From Myxococcales bacterium (GTDB lineage: Bacteria; Myxococcota_A; Polyangia; Nannocystales; Nannocystaceae), in NCBI GenBank assembly GCA_020633295.1, contig JACKDW010000008.1, forward strand, positions 307,153 to 371,152: a stretch of DNA of 64,000 nucleotides, given 5' to 3'. Each line of letters opens with the position of its first letter. The stretch's first letter is position 1. A model generated the notes under the pieces. That model had not been told where the DNA came from. It saw nothing but the letters and a program-made list of their open reading frames with translations, and made no database searches. A program made the translations under genes and the position numbers. Shown piece after piece: positions 39,396-49,858 of this stretch.

Positions 39396-42127
39396 ATGCC
39401 GGCTCGACCGCTCCCGCCCACGCTCACCGCCCCGGTCGCGCGCCGGCCCGAGATCCTGGCGCCCGTGGGTGATCTCGACGCGCTCGCGGTGGCGCTCGGC
39501 GCGGGCGCGGACGCGGTGTACTTCGGGCTCGACGAGGGCTTCAACGCGCGCGCGCGCGCGCGCAACATCGGGCTCGAGAACCTGCCCGAGGTCGTCGCGC
39601 GCGTGCACCGAGCGGGCGCGCGCGCGTACGTCACGCTCAACACGCTGATCTTCGAAGGCGAGCTGCCGGCGGTCGAGCGCCTGATCCGTGCGATCGCGGC
39701 GGCCGGCGTCGACGCGATCATCGTTCAGGACCCGGCGGTGTGCCTGCTGGCGCGCGCGATCTGCCCGGCGCTCGAGCTGCACGCGAGCACGCAGATGACG
39801 ATCTCGTCGCCGGCCGGGGCGCGCTTCGCCGAGGGGCTCGGGGTCACGCGGGTGGTGGTGCCGCGCGAGCTGACCGTGTCCGAGATCGCGGCGTTCGCCC
39901 GCGAGAGCGCGGTCGAGCTCGAGGTCTTCATTCACGGCGCGCTGTGCATGTCTTGGAGCGGGCAGTGCCTGACGAGCGAGGCCTGGGGCGGGCGCTCGGC
40001 GAACCGGGGCCAGTGCGCGCAGTCGTGCCGCTTGCCCTACGAGCTGATCGTCGACGGCGAGCGCGTGCCGACCGGCGACCTGCGCTACCTGCTGAGCCCG
40101 CGCGACCTCGCGGGCCACCGCGCCGTGCCGGCGCTCATGCAGATCGGCGTGCACGGGCTCAAGATCGAGGGGCGGCTCAAGGGCGGCGCGTACGTCGAGA
40201 CCGCGGTCTCGGGGCTGCGGCGCTGGGTCGACGCGATCGCTGCTGGCAAGGCTGAAGAGACAGGCTCACAGGAGCAGCTCTCGACGGACCTCACGCGCAT
40301 GACGCTGGCCTACTCGCGCGGCTTCGGCGACGGCTTCCTCGCCGGGCGCGACCACCAGACGCTCGTCGACGGGCGGTTCCCGAAGAGCCGCGGGCACCTG
40401 CTCGGCGAGGTGCTCGAGGTGCGCGGCGCGACCGTGATCGTGGGCCCGGTCCCCGAGTTCGCGCGCGCGGGCGCGGGCGAGGGCGCCCTCGAGTCGCCGC
40501 TGCCGGCGCTCGGCGGAGACCCCGGCGCCGCGACGGGGGCCGGGCGCGCGCGCGTCACCCCGCGCCCGGGCATGGGCGTGGTGTTCGACGCGGGCGCGCC
40601 CGAGGACCGCGACGAGCCCGGCGGATCGATCTTCACGGTCTCGAGCGCCGCGGTCTCGAGCTTCACGGTCTCGAGCTTCACGGTCTCGAGCTTCACGGTC
40701 TCGAGCTTCGCGGTCTCCGAGCGCGCCGGGGAGACGAGCGCCCCGGCGGAGGGGTGGGCGCTCGGCTTCGGTCGACCGGGGCCCGACCTGCGCCGGGTCT
40801 CGCCGGGCGACCGCGTGTGGATCACGAGCGATCCCGAGAACGCGCGCGCGGCCGAGTCGCTGGCGAAGGACGAGCCGACCGGGCGGATCCCGCTCGCGCT
40901 CACGGCCGAGGGGCGCCTCGGCGCGCCGCTGCGGATCGACGCGCGCGCGCGGGCTGGGCGAGCGCGCGCGTCGAGCTCGAGCAGCCGCTGACGCGGGCGC
41001 GGGCGCGCGGGCTCGACGGCGCGCTGCTGCGCGACAAGCTCGGGGCGCTCGGGGGGACCTGCTTTCGCCTCGAGACGCTCGACGTCCGCGCGCTCGAGCC
41101 GGGCTTGCACGCGCCGGTCTCGGCGCTCAAGCGCCTGCGGCGGGAGCTCGTCGCGCGCTTGCTGCCGCTGGTCGAGCGCGGCCCGGCGCGGGCGCTCGCG
41201 GCCGAGCCCGGGCTCGAGCGCGTGCGCGGCCCGCAGGTTTGGACGTCGGCGCGCGGCGAGGCGCCGCCGCAGCTCATCCCGCTGTGCCGCACCGACGATC
41301 AGCTCGACGCGGTCCTCGAGTCAGGGGCGCGCGCGGTCGAGCTCGACTGGATGGAGATGGTCGGGCTCAGCAAGGCGACCGCGCGCGCGCGCGCGGCCGG
41401 CGTGCACGTGACGCTCGCGACCGTGCGCGTACAAACGCCGGGGGAGGAGGGCTTCGACCGCCGCGTCGCGGCGCTCGAGCCCGACGCGGTGCTGCTGCGT
41501 CACTGGGGCGCGATCATGCACTTCGCGCGGCGCGAGCCGGCGGCGCGCGAGGGGCTCGCGCTGCACGGCGACTTCTCGCTCAACGTCACGAACTCGGTCA
41601 CGGCGCGCCACCTTCTCGAGGGGCTCGGGCTCGACACGATCACGGCCGCGCATGACCTCGACCGCGCGCAGCTGCTCGCGCTGCTCGAGCGCACGCCGCC
41701 AGCGCGCACGACGGTCGTCATCCACCAGCACATCCCGACCTTCCACACCGAGCACTGCGTGTACGCGGCCAACCTCTCGCGCGGACGAGACGTCCGCTCA
41801 TGCGGGCGTCCCTGTGATCGCCACCGGGTCGCGCTGCGTGATCACCGACACAACGAGCACCCGGTCATCGTCGATGTCGGATGCCGGAACACCGTGTTCA
41901 ACGCCCGGGCCCAGAGCGCCGCGTCGCTGGTCCCCGCGCTCGTTCGCGCCGGCGTCCGCCGGCTGCGGGTCGAGTTCGTGTGGGAGCGGGGTGAGCAGGC
42001 CGCACGCGTCCTCGCGGCGTATCGCCGGCTGCTCGCCGGTGATATCTCCCCGGCCGCGTTGCTCCGGGAGGTCGGCACCCACGAACAATTTGGCGTCTCG
42101 CTGGGTACGATGAGGGTCCTGCGCTGA
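39396..42127 (+). CDS. U32 peptidase family protein (RlhA/YhbU-like), frameshifted
   Basis: ATG 39396 starts a frame that carries the U32 barrel: EILAPVGDLDALAVALGAGA, AVYFGLDEGFNARARARNIG, STQMTISSPAGARFAEGLGV and the signature FIHGALCMSWSGQCLTSEAW with a Cys cluster (GQCAQSC). U32 proteins include collagenase-like peptidases and tRNA/rRNA hydroxylation factors whose Cys ligate an iron-sulfur cluster. The frame stops at 40991, but the next frame from about 40952 continues the same protein (ARVELEQPLTRARARGLDGA ... HIPTFHTEHCVYAANL ... DVGCRNTVFN) to 42127. One extra base (or two missing) in the GC run at 40939-40952 explains this. An odd FTVSS pentapeptide repeat is inserted at 40632-40721. 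Intact length would be about 910 aa. Confidence 0.85.
40632..40721 (+). repeat. 15-bp in-frame tandem repeat inside the U32 gene
   Basis: Six units of TTCACGGTCTCGAGC, the second and last diverged (GCCGCGGTCTCGAGC, TTCGCGGTCTCCGAG). They encode Phe-Thr-Val-Ser-Ser repeats between the barrel and the C-terminal part, where family members normally have a loop or small beta domain. Confidence 0.9.
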
Positions 42128-42242
42128 CATCCTCGCGGACGAACTTTGTTCACAGTGTGGGTGTGGTGTTCGCGCACTCGCGCGGCGTTCCGGCCGGCGC
42201 TCGGCGGCGCTCCGCTGTTGACGCGTCGGACAGGTCGCGCGA

Positions 42243-42253
42243 TATGCTACAGT
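42243..42253 (+). promoter_or_regulatory. Overlapping -10 candidates for the response regulator gene
   Basis: TATGCT (42243-42248) and TACAGT (42248-42253) overlap in an AT-rich pocket 21-26 nt before ATG 42275. The upstream gap 42128-42242 shows nothing else. Confidence 0.4.
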
Positions 42254-42274
42254 ACCTGTTAATTGAGCTGACTA

Positions 42275-43042
42275 ATGGGTCATGTAACTCATGCGACCGG
42301 CGGCGAGAAGCCGCTCGACGCGGACGACGAGCAGACGCCGCGGGTCCTCGTCGCCGACGACGACCCCGGCTTCACCCGCGCGCTCTGCCAGCTGCTGCGG
42401 CGCTTCGGCTATCGGCCGCGCAGCGTCTCGGACTCGCGCTCGGCGATCGCCGAGCTGCGCCGCACCGAGGTCGACCTCCTGATCGCCGACGTGCACATGC
42501 CGGGCAACGACTCGCTCGAGCTGCTGCAGTACGTCGAGCGCGAGCACCCCAGCTTGCCGGTGATCATCATGACGGGGCGCCCTGGGGTCTCCAGCGCCGT
42601 CCTGGCGCTGCGTCACGGCGCGGGTGACTACCTCGTCAAGCCGTTTGACTTCGACGAGCTGCACGCGCGGATCCAGAAGCTGCTGACGCGCGCGTCGATC
42701 GAGTCCCAGGCCCTGCGGGCGCTCGACACCCTCAACAGCCTGCTCCCGACGCTCTCCCGCCGCGGCGAGCCGACGCCGGAGGAGGCGCGACGCGAGCGCG
42801 AGGAGGCCGAGGCCGCGGCCGAGCCGTCGCCGCAGTGGGACGCGCTCAGCGAGCGCGAGCGCGAGGTCGTCGAGACGTTCTCGAGCACCCCGGCGGTCAC
42901 CGACGTCGCGAGCGCGCTCGGGATCAGCGTGCACACCGTCCGCAACCACTTCCGCGCGATCTATCGCAAGCTCAACGTGCGCTCGCAGGCCGAGCTGATC
43001 GCGTTCGCGCGCAACCGTGAGACGCGCGTCGGCCCGTCGTGA
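42275..43042 (+). CDS. Two-component response regulator, receiver plus LuxR-type HTH
   Basis: 255 aa. Receiver domain ~22-140: acidic pair VADDDPG, phosphoacceptor Asp in LLIADVHMPGND, conserved Thr in VIIMTG, and Lys in YLVKPF. A Glu/Arg/Ala-rich helical linker (~165-185) leads to a C-terminal LuxR/GerE HTH (~190-250): LSEREREVVETFSS, ALGISVHTVRNHFRAIYRKL, NVRSQAELIAFAR. It should be phosphorylated by a histidine kinase and bind DNA as a dimer. The multi-PAS hybrid kinase 235 bp downstream on the same strand is the obvious candidate partner, though that one ends in its own receiver. Confidence 0.9.
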   Translation: MGHVTHATGGEKPLDADDEQTPRVLVADDDPGFTRALCQLLRRFGYRPRSVSDSRSAIAELRRTEVDLLIADVHMPGNDSLELLQYVEREHPSLPVIIMTGRPGVSSAVLALRHGAGDYLVKPFDFDELHARIQKLLTRASIESQALRALDTLNSLLPTLSRRGEPTPEEARREREEAEAAAEPSPQWDALSEREREVVETFSSTPAVTDVASALGISVHTVRNHFRAIYRKLNVRSQAELIAFARNRETRVGPS

Positions 43043-43277
43043 CGGGTTTGCGACAGGTGTCCTTGGGAGTATGTCCTAGCAATCCGCGTGGAGAGCCCGC
43101 GATGGATCGAGCGGCCTCGCGCGATCGCGCGACGGCGAAGGGGTGATGCCCCGGGCGTCTGTGGCGAGCGCGAGGTGATCCTCGCGGGGATCCTCGTGAC
43201 AATACTTGCCCGCGCGCGCCTGCGGCGTGGGGCCTCGAGTTGTACTCTGACGGTCGGCGTCCTCCGACTCGACGAAC
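43043..43277. other. Intergenic region before the hybrid kinase
   Basis: 235 bp. A -10-like TACTCT lies about 35 nt before ATG 43278. AT-richer segments with GGTGTCC and TATGTCC occur around 43055-43078. No gene recognised. Confidence 0.35.
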
Positions 43278-46200
43278 ATGCCCGATGAGACCGCGCCTGA
43301 TCCCGCCTCCGAGCTCGACGCGCTGCGTCGGCGCGTCGAGGCGCTCGAGCGGCAGCTAGCGGACGCGCGACGATCGCAATCGCTCATCGACGCGCTCCCA
43401 CACGGGGTCCAGGAGTGTGATCGCGAGGGGACGATCGTCTACTGCAACCAGGCGTTCGCGCGTCAGCGCGGGCGGGCGCCGGCGGCGCTGCTCGGGCGCA
43501 AGATCTGGGAGGTCGCGCCGGAGCCGGCGGGCGCGACCTCCGAGCAGCTGCGCGCGGGCGCGAGCTCGCCGACGCCGACGACGAACCTCGCGAGCGCCGA
43601 CGGCGAGCGCGTCACGCTGCAGGTCGAGTGGGACTACGCGCGCGCCGACGACGGGCGCGTCCTCGGCTACCGGTCGACGTACACCGACATCACCGAGCAG
43701 ATCGCCAGCGAGCGCGCGCTGCGGGAGAGCCAGCGGTGGTTCCGCCTGCTGTCCGAGAACATCACGAGCGCGTTCTGGATCGTCGCGCTCACGCCGGTGC
43801 CGCGCCTGATCTACCGCAACAACGCGTTCACGATGCTCCTCGGTCGACCGCTGTCGACGCTCGAGCGTGACCACGCGGACGCGGACGCGGGCGCGCACCC
43901 GGACGACGCGCAGGACCTGTTCTCGACGCAGCGCTGGCTGCTGCGCGGGGAGTCGCGGGTCGTCGAGTTCCGCAACCGCTCGTTCGGCGGCGAGTACCGG
44001 TGGTTTCAGATGCGCGCGTTCCCGGTGAAGGACGAGCGCGGCGAGATCACGCACGCCGTCGGGCTCACGGACGACATCACCGAGCGCAAGCGGACCGAGC
44101 TCGCGCTCGCGCGGGCGCTCGAGAGCCTGGAGCGGCGGGTCGCCGAGCGCACCGAGGAGCTGCGCGCCGAGGTCGCGGAGCACCGGCAGACCGCCGAGGC
44201 GCTGCACCAGCTCGAGACCCACTACACGGCGCTGTTCAACGCGGGGATCGTCGGCGTGTTCACGGCCGGGCCCGACGGCACGATCCGCGAGGCCAACGAC
44301 GCGTTCCTGGCGCTGGTCGGGCGCGACCGCGCCGCGCTCGCGGACGGCCTGCCCTGGCGGGCGCTGATCGCCCCGGAGCGCTACACCGCGAGCGACGAGC
44401 GCGCGACGCAGATCCGCCTCGGGGGCGCGTTCGGGACGTTCGAGACGACCGTGGTGCGACCGGACGGCGCGCGCGCGGAGGTGCTCGTGGCGTCCACGGT
44501 CGTCTCGCGCGAGCGCGGCCTGTGCCTGGTGATCGATCGGACCGAGGCGCGACGCGCCGAGCGAGCGCTCGCCGAGAGCGAGCGCAACTACCGGCGGTTC
44601 TTCGAATTCGGGCTGATCGCGATGGCGGAGGTCGACGCGCGCGGCCGCTGGCAGCAGGTCAACGACAGCCTGTGCGAGCTGCTCGGCTGTCCTCGAGACC
44701 GGCTGATCGGCAGACCGTGGTACGAGCGCGTGCACCCCGAGGACCGCGTGCGCTGTCGCGGGCTGCTGCCGACGCGCGACGACGGCGGGATCGGTCGCTG
44801 CAGCGTCCGCTTCACGCGCTCCGACGGCGAGCGGCACACCGAGATCGCGGCGCAGACCACCGGCGCCCGCGTCTACGTGGCGATCAAGGACGTCACCGCG
44901 CACAAGCGCGCCGAGGAGTTCCTGCGCGCCGAGGAGGCGCGCACGCGGCAGCTCCTCGACAGCGTGCCGATCGGCATCGCGGTCGTCCAGTCCGCGCGCT
45001 TCTCCTACGCCAACCCGGCGCTGTGCGAGCTGCTGCAGCGCTCGCGCGAGGAGGTGCTCGGGGGCTTCCCCGGGGACCTCGTGGTCCACGACGAGCAGGA
45101 GCAGGTGCGCGCGCGCTACTCCACGCTGCGGTCCGGCGAGGAGCCGCCGCCGTCGGAGTTCACGATCATCCGCCCCGACGGGGCGCGCCTGCCGGTCTTC
45201 ATCGTCACGCGCCGGCTCGACGTCTTCGGCGACGACACGCACCTGAGCGTGGTCTACGACGTCAGCGAGCGCCGGCGCTTCGAACAGGGCCTGCGCCGCA
45301 GCGAGGAGCGCCTGCGCCGGATCACCGACGCGGTGCCCGGCGCGGTCGTGAAGGCGGTGTTCCGCAGCGACGGGCTGCCGCAGGTCGAGTTCATCAGCCG
45401 CGGGGTCACGGCGCTCGTGGGCGTGACGCCGGAGCAGGTGCTGTCGGACCCCTTCGCGATCTGGAGCCGCGTGCACCCCGAGGACCTCGAGGCGCAGTTC
45501 GCGTCGATCCGTCGCGCGACGAGGACCCGCACGTCGATCGCCGAGCGCTTCCGCGTGGTCGTCGACGGGGGCGCGATCCGCTGGGTGCAGGTGCGCTTCG
45601 GCCCCTCGCCCTCGGCGGACGAGCCCGACGTCTGGTACGGGATCGCCGAGGACATCACCGATCGGCGCGCGCTCGAGGTGCGGGTCAACCGGGGCGAGCG
45701 CATGGAGGCGATCGGGCGCCTCGCCGGCGGCGTCGCGCACGACTTCAACAACATCCTCTCGACGATCCTCGGCTACGCCAAGCTGCTCGAGCTCGACCTC
45801 CCCGCCGACGGGGAGCCCGCGCGCAACCTCGCCGAGATCATCGCGTGCTCGCGCCGCGCCGCGGCGCTGACGAACCAGCTGCTGATCTTCGCGCGCAAGC
45901 AGGTGACGTCGCCGCAGCTCGTCGAGCTCAACGCGGCGGTCGCCGAGCTCGCGCGCATGTACGAGCGCCTGCTGGACGCGGACATCGAGCTCGTCACGCG
46001 CCTGTGCGACGCGTCGACGACCGTCCGCGTCGATCCCAGCCAGCTCGCGCAGGTGCTGATGAACCTCATCGTCAACGCGCGCGACGCCATGGCCGCGCGC
46101 GGCGGTCGACTCGAGATCACGACGGCGCGTCGCAGGATCGGGGGCGCCGACGCCGAGCGGCGCCTCGGCACGCTCGCGCCGGGGGAGTACGTCGAGCTGC

Positions 46201-46816
46201 GCGTCTCCGACACCGGCTGCGGCTTCGACGAGGCCACGCGCGAGCGGATCTTCGAGCCGTTCTTCACGACCAAGCGCGGCGGCGGCACGGGCCTCGGCCT
46301 GTCCACGACCTTCGGGATCGTGCGCGGCGCGGGCGGCTCGATCGAGGCCGTGAGCGCGCCGGGGCAGGGGGCGACCTTCTCGGTCCTGCTGCCGTGGATC
46401 GACGACGCGGCGCCGGACGAGCCGCGGCGCGCGACGCCCGCGGCGGCCGGCGCGGGCGGGGAGACCGTGCTGCTGGTCGACGACGACGCGCTCGCGCGCG
46501 GGCTCGTGGCCAAGGTGCTGGGGCGGCTCGGCTACCGCGTGGTGACGGCGAGCGACGGCGAGGAGGCGCTGCAGCGGCTCGCGCAGGGCGAGCCCGTCGG
46601 CTCCTGTTGACCGACATCGTCATGCCGCGCGTCGAGGGGCGCGAGCTCGTCGCGCGCGCGCGCGCGCGCGACCCGGGGCTGCGCGTCGTGTTCATGACGG
46701 GCCAGCCGGACGAGGCGAGCGCGCTCGCGCGCGACGAGCTCGTGCTGCACAAGCCGTTCACGCCCGAGCTCCTCGCGCGCGCGCTTCGGACCGCGCTCGA
46801 CGGCGCGGGCGACTGA
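43278..46816 (+). CDS. Hybrid multi-PAS histidine kinase with frameshifted receiver
   Basis: From ATG 43278 a coiled-coil start is followed by about six PAS/PAC modules (~35-150, 155-275, 308-425, 430-545, 560-680, 690-805; typical ends YTDITEQIASERAL, LTDDITERKRTELAL, IAEDITDRRALEVR). The kinase core has the variant H-box GGVAHDFNNILSTILGYAKL (His ~820), N box LMNLIVNARDAMA, and DTGCGFDEATRERIFEPFF with GGGTGLGLSTTFGIV. A receiver begins at ETVLLVDDDALARG, but the frame stops at 46610. Shifting frame at about 46596-46601 restores LLLTDIVMPRVEGRELV, VVFMTG and ELVLHKPF to a stop at 46816. One missing base explains it. No membrane helix: a cytosolic sensor. Without correction the receiver lacks its phosphoacceptor Asp. 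Confidence 0.9.
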
Positions 46817-46841
46817 GCCCCGGGCCCGCGTCGAGCCCGAC

Positions 46842-49403
46842 TCAGTCGTAGGCCGCGAGATCGTCTACGGTGCCGCGCGAGACCGTCCCGTCGCCGTAGC
46901 GCGTCCACACGAGGTCTACGCCGTCGGGCCCCGCGCCGCGCTGGATCGCGATCGCGGAGATGTCCTCGGGAGCATATCCCGTCGCGGGCGCGAAGTCGTG
47001 GGCGCCGTCGCGGGCGAGCGCGGTCGCCGTGCCCTCGCTGCGCGCGCCGTCGGCGTACCAGGCGTGGACGACGCCGCGCTGGTCGATCGCGACGCCGACG
47101 AGGTCGTAGACGTCGTGCTCCGGCGCGAGCTCGAAGCGCACGGGGTCGTGGTAGGCGGCGAGCTCGTGCGGCGTCCCTGCGCTCACGCGCTGGTCGTCGT
47201 ACCAGGTGAACACGCGATCGGCCGCGTCCATGGCGACGCCGACGATGTCGCCGCCGACGCGCGTCGAGGGCAGCGAGTAGCGATCGAGGCGCGCGCCGCT
47301 GGACTTGTCCTCGGGCGCGCCGCCGGGCCCTTCGAAGCGCGACGGGTCGCCGTCGTCGCGCGCGTGCGAGTCGTCCGCGAACCAGTAGTGCGCGCGCCCG
47401 CGCGCGTCGACGGCCATGCCCACCACGGTCTCGGCCTCGGCGGCGAGGTCGGCCGCGACCGCGTCCCAGTCGACGCGGGAGAGCCCGTAGGAGATGATCC
47501 GCGAGATCACGGAGTACTCCCAGGAGCACCAGTCGCCGCTCTCCCACAGGTTGGCGACGCAGCGCGGGTCCTCGCGCTGGTTGAGCGCGACGATGAAGTC
47601 GACGCCGACGGGCGTCGTGATCATGACGCGCTCGAGGTTGAAGAAGTCGTCGACGAGGTGACCGTCGATGATCGGCGGGAGGTAGGTGAGCGCGCTGCCG
47701 CCGGTCTGCTGGTAGACGTACGCGAAGCCGCCGATGAGCGCGCCGCTGTGGCTGCCCGGCCGCCCCTCGCTGCGGGCGTCGCCGTTGCCGTTGTCGAGCG
47801 CGTGCGAGCTGCCCGAGATGCCGTGCTCGCGCGCGAACTCGAGGTACACCGGGGCCTCGACCGCGAGCCCGCCCGCGGCCACGCCGAGCGGGTGCTCCTG
47901 GGCCCACAGCGGCACGGTCTCGAAGCCGCGCTCGGGATCCTCGGCGCGCGTCAGGTCCCGCGCCGGGCGCAGCTGGATGTCGTCCTGCTTGCCCTCGAGC
48001 CAGGGCGTGAACGTGCACTCGCCGTCCTGCATGACGCAGAACGGCCGGTGGAGCGGGCTGCCGTCCGGGTAGAACGTGCCCTTCGCCCACGTCCGCGGGG
48101 TGGGCTGCTCGCCCGGCGAGCGCCAGGCCGACGAGCGCTGGTAGGGGTAGATGCCCTCGGGCGTCTCGACGCCGCCCTCGATGTCGAGCTGCTCGCGGAA
48201 GAACTCCTCGAGCGCCGTCCCCCAGTGGCTGTGCGGGTCGCCCTGCTCGGCGGCGTAGGTCGAGTCGGCGCGCTGTCGCTGGATGTGGTCGATGACGCGC
48301 CCGAGCAGCGTCATGGCCGAGTTCGAGTAGGAGCCGACGCGGTCGATCGGCTCGTAGGGGCCGCCGCTTTGGTTGTAGTAGTTGGTGACGCCGGGGTTGA
48401 ACTCGAGGCACAGGCCGGCCGCGAGCATCAGCGGCTCGTCGATCGGGCGGTGGCCGGCGCGCGCGTTGTGGTTGTTGACGAAGTACACGGGCGCGCCGCC
48501 GTAGCGCTTCGACAGCCACACCGTCGAGGTGTCGACGCGCCCGGCGACCGCCGGATCGCGCAGCTTGACGAGCGCGTGCTCGGCCGCCCACGCCTCCTCG
48601 TCGCCCGGGTCGTAGCCGCGCAGCCGCGCGAGGTTGTGCATGACGTCGTCCTCGTCGGCGAACCAGCTCGGCGTGTCGCGGCGCAGGCCTGACTGGTGCG
48701 AGATCAGGTTGCCGACGGTCACGTCGGCCCAGCGCGGGTCGGCGTAGGCGGGATCGTGACCCTTGACGCAGGGCTCGCCGTCGTTGAGCGGGACCGGCAG
48801 CGGCGCGTCGCCGCGCAGCAGCGACGCGAGGTGCTCGGGCAGCAGGTCCATCTCGGGGAGCAGCAGCGGCACGTCGGCGGCGGTCGCGGGGCAGGGCGGG
48901 TCGCTGCAGGCGCACAGCGGACCTGTGCAGTCGGGCAGCTCGACGCCGCGCGCGTGCATGCGCTCGTCGATCAGCCAGCGCGCGACCGCGGCGGTGACCG
49001 CCTTCGAGAGGCTGCCGATCAACATCGGCGTGTCGGGCTTGACGAGCGCCGCGTCGGGATCGAAGGGGTTGGACTCGTCGTCGCCGCAGCCCTCGTACAG
49101 CGCCTCGCTCGCGCGGCCGCTCATGCGCCCGAACCCGCGCTTGTACACGCGCCGCCCCTTGTACGCGATCGCGAGCGTGCCGGCGCCGACGCAGCGCCAC
49201 TTCATGAACTGCCGCATGACGAGGTCGACCTCGGCGAAGCGCGCGTCGGGCCGCCCCGTCATGGGGATCTCGTCCGCGAGGTCGACCGCGTAGCCCGCGG
49301 GCCCGGCGTCGTCGTCCTGCGCGCCGCAGGTCGTCAGCGCGCAGGCGAGCGCGGCCCAGGCGAGCGGGCCGGCGGCTCGGCGTGCGGAGTCTCGAGCGCT
49401 CAT
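46842..49403 (-). CDS. Beta-lactamase-family serine hydrolase lipoprotein with C-terminal repeats
   Basis: 853 aa from ATG 49403, which overlaps the preceding stop (ATGA). Lipobox LTTC (Cys 26). Residues ~55-600 form a serine beta-lactamase/class C PBP-like domain: nucleophile motif SLSK (131-134) in MLIGSLSKAVTAAV, YSN (359-361) as the YxN motif, and a possible third motif HSG in GSHSGALIGGF. Long Cys-containing inserts make it larger than esterase/DD-peptidase relatives. Residues ~620-853 contain four repeats of the type VVGMAVDARGRAHYWFAD / IVGVAMDAADRVFTWYDD / LVGVAIDQRGVVHAWYAD / ISAIAIQR..VDLVWTRYGD, a propeller-like binding module. Likely a periplasmic or surface peptidase/esterase; substrate unknown. 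Confidence 0.85.
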   Translation of the reverse strand: MSARDSARRAAGPLAWAALACALTTCGAQDDDAGPAGYAVDLADEIPMTGRPDARFAEVDLVMRQFMKWRCVGAGTLAIAYKGRRVYKRGFGRMSGRASEALYEGCGDDESNPFDPDAALVKPDTPMLIGSLSKAVTAAVARWLIDERMHARGVELPDCTGPLCACSDPPCPATAADVPLLLPEMDLLPEHLASLLRGDAPLPVPLNDGEPCVKGHDPAYADPRWADVTVGNLISHQSGLRRDTPSWFADEDDVMHNLARLRGYDPGDEEAWAAEHALVKLRDPAVAGRVDTSTVWLSKRYGGAPVYFVNNHNARAGHRPIDEPLMLAAGLCLEFNPGVTNYYNQSGGPYEPIDRVGSYSNSAMTLLGRVIDHIQRQRADSTYAAEQGDPHSHWGTALEEFFREQLDIEGGVETPEGIYPYQRSSAWRSPGEQPTPRTWAKGTFYPDGSPLHRPFCVMQDGECTFTPWLEGKQDDIQLRPARDLTRAEDPERGFETVPLWAQEHPLGVAAGGLAVEAPVYLEFAREHGISGSSHALDNGNGDARSEGRPGSHSGALIGGFAYVYQQTGGSALTYLPPIIDGHLVDDFFNLERVMITTPVGVDFIVALNQREDPRCVANLWESGDWCSWEYSVISRIISYGLSRVDWDAVAADLAAEAETVVGMAVDARGRAHYWFADDSHARDDGDPSRFEGPGGAPEDKSSGARLDRYSLPSTRVGGDIVGVAMDAADRVFTWYDDQRVSAGTPHELAAYHDPVRFELAPEHDVYDLVGVAIDQRGVVHAWYADGARSEGTATALARDGAHDFAPATGYAPEDISAIAIQRGAGPDGVDLVWTRYGDGTVSRGTVDDLAAYD

Positions 49404-49858
49404 TCGACGAAGTGGCAGTTGACGAACTGCTGGCGGTCGCGCTCGGACAGGCTCGGGCACGCGCGCGCGTCGTCGTTGTAGGTGGTCATGCAGCGCGCGA
49501 GCCCGTCGAGGTCGTCGCAGGAGAGCGCGTCGAGGCAGTACGCGTAGTCGAGCTCGACGGACATGAGGCACGCGATCGCCTCGTCCGGCGACGGGCCCTC
49601 GGCGGACATCAGGAGGTCGATCACGCAGGCGCGCTGCTCGTCTTCGAAGCGCTCGCTCTCGACGCAGCCGAGGATGTCGGTCGAGCGGTAGCCGACCAGC
49701 GGCGCGAAGCAGCGGCAGAACGAGGCCGCGCGCGTGTTGACGGCGGCGACGTAGTCCTCGGCCAGCGCGCGCGTGTCGTCGCGGCAGCTCGGCAGGGTGA
49801 GCCCGGCCACGGCGGCGAGCAGCGCGGTAGCGAGCGTCGCGCGCGCGCGGCTAGACAC
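49400..49858 (-). CDS. Cys-rich lipoprotein, paralog 2
   Basis: 152 aa from GTG 49858, which overlaps the stop of the preceding paralog by 8 bp. Signal peptide with lipobox LPSC (Cys ~25). The mature part has a conserved Cys pattern: FCRCFAPLVGYRS, GCVESERF, RACVIDLL, ACLMSVELDY, YCLDALSCDDLDGLARC and a late ACPSLSE..FVNC. It aligns over its length with the upstream protein, so the two arose by tandem duplication. Probably disulfide-linked, small and helical. It is translationally coupled to the serine hydrolase that follows, suggesting a shared envelope function. No known family recognised. Confidence 0.7.
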   Translation of the reverse strand: MSSRARATLATALLAAVAGLTLPSCRDDTRALAEDYVAAVNTRAASFCRCFAPLVGYRSTDILGCVESERFEDEQRACVIDLLMSAEGPSPDEAIACLMSVELDYAYCLDALSCDDLDGLARCMTTYNDDARACPSLSERDRQQFVNCHFVE

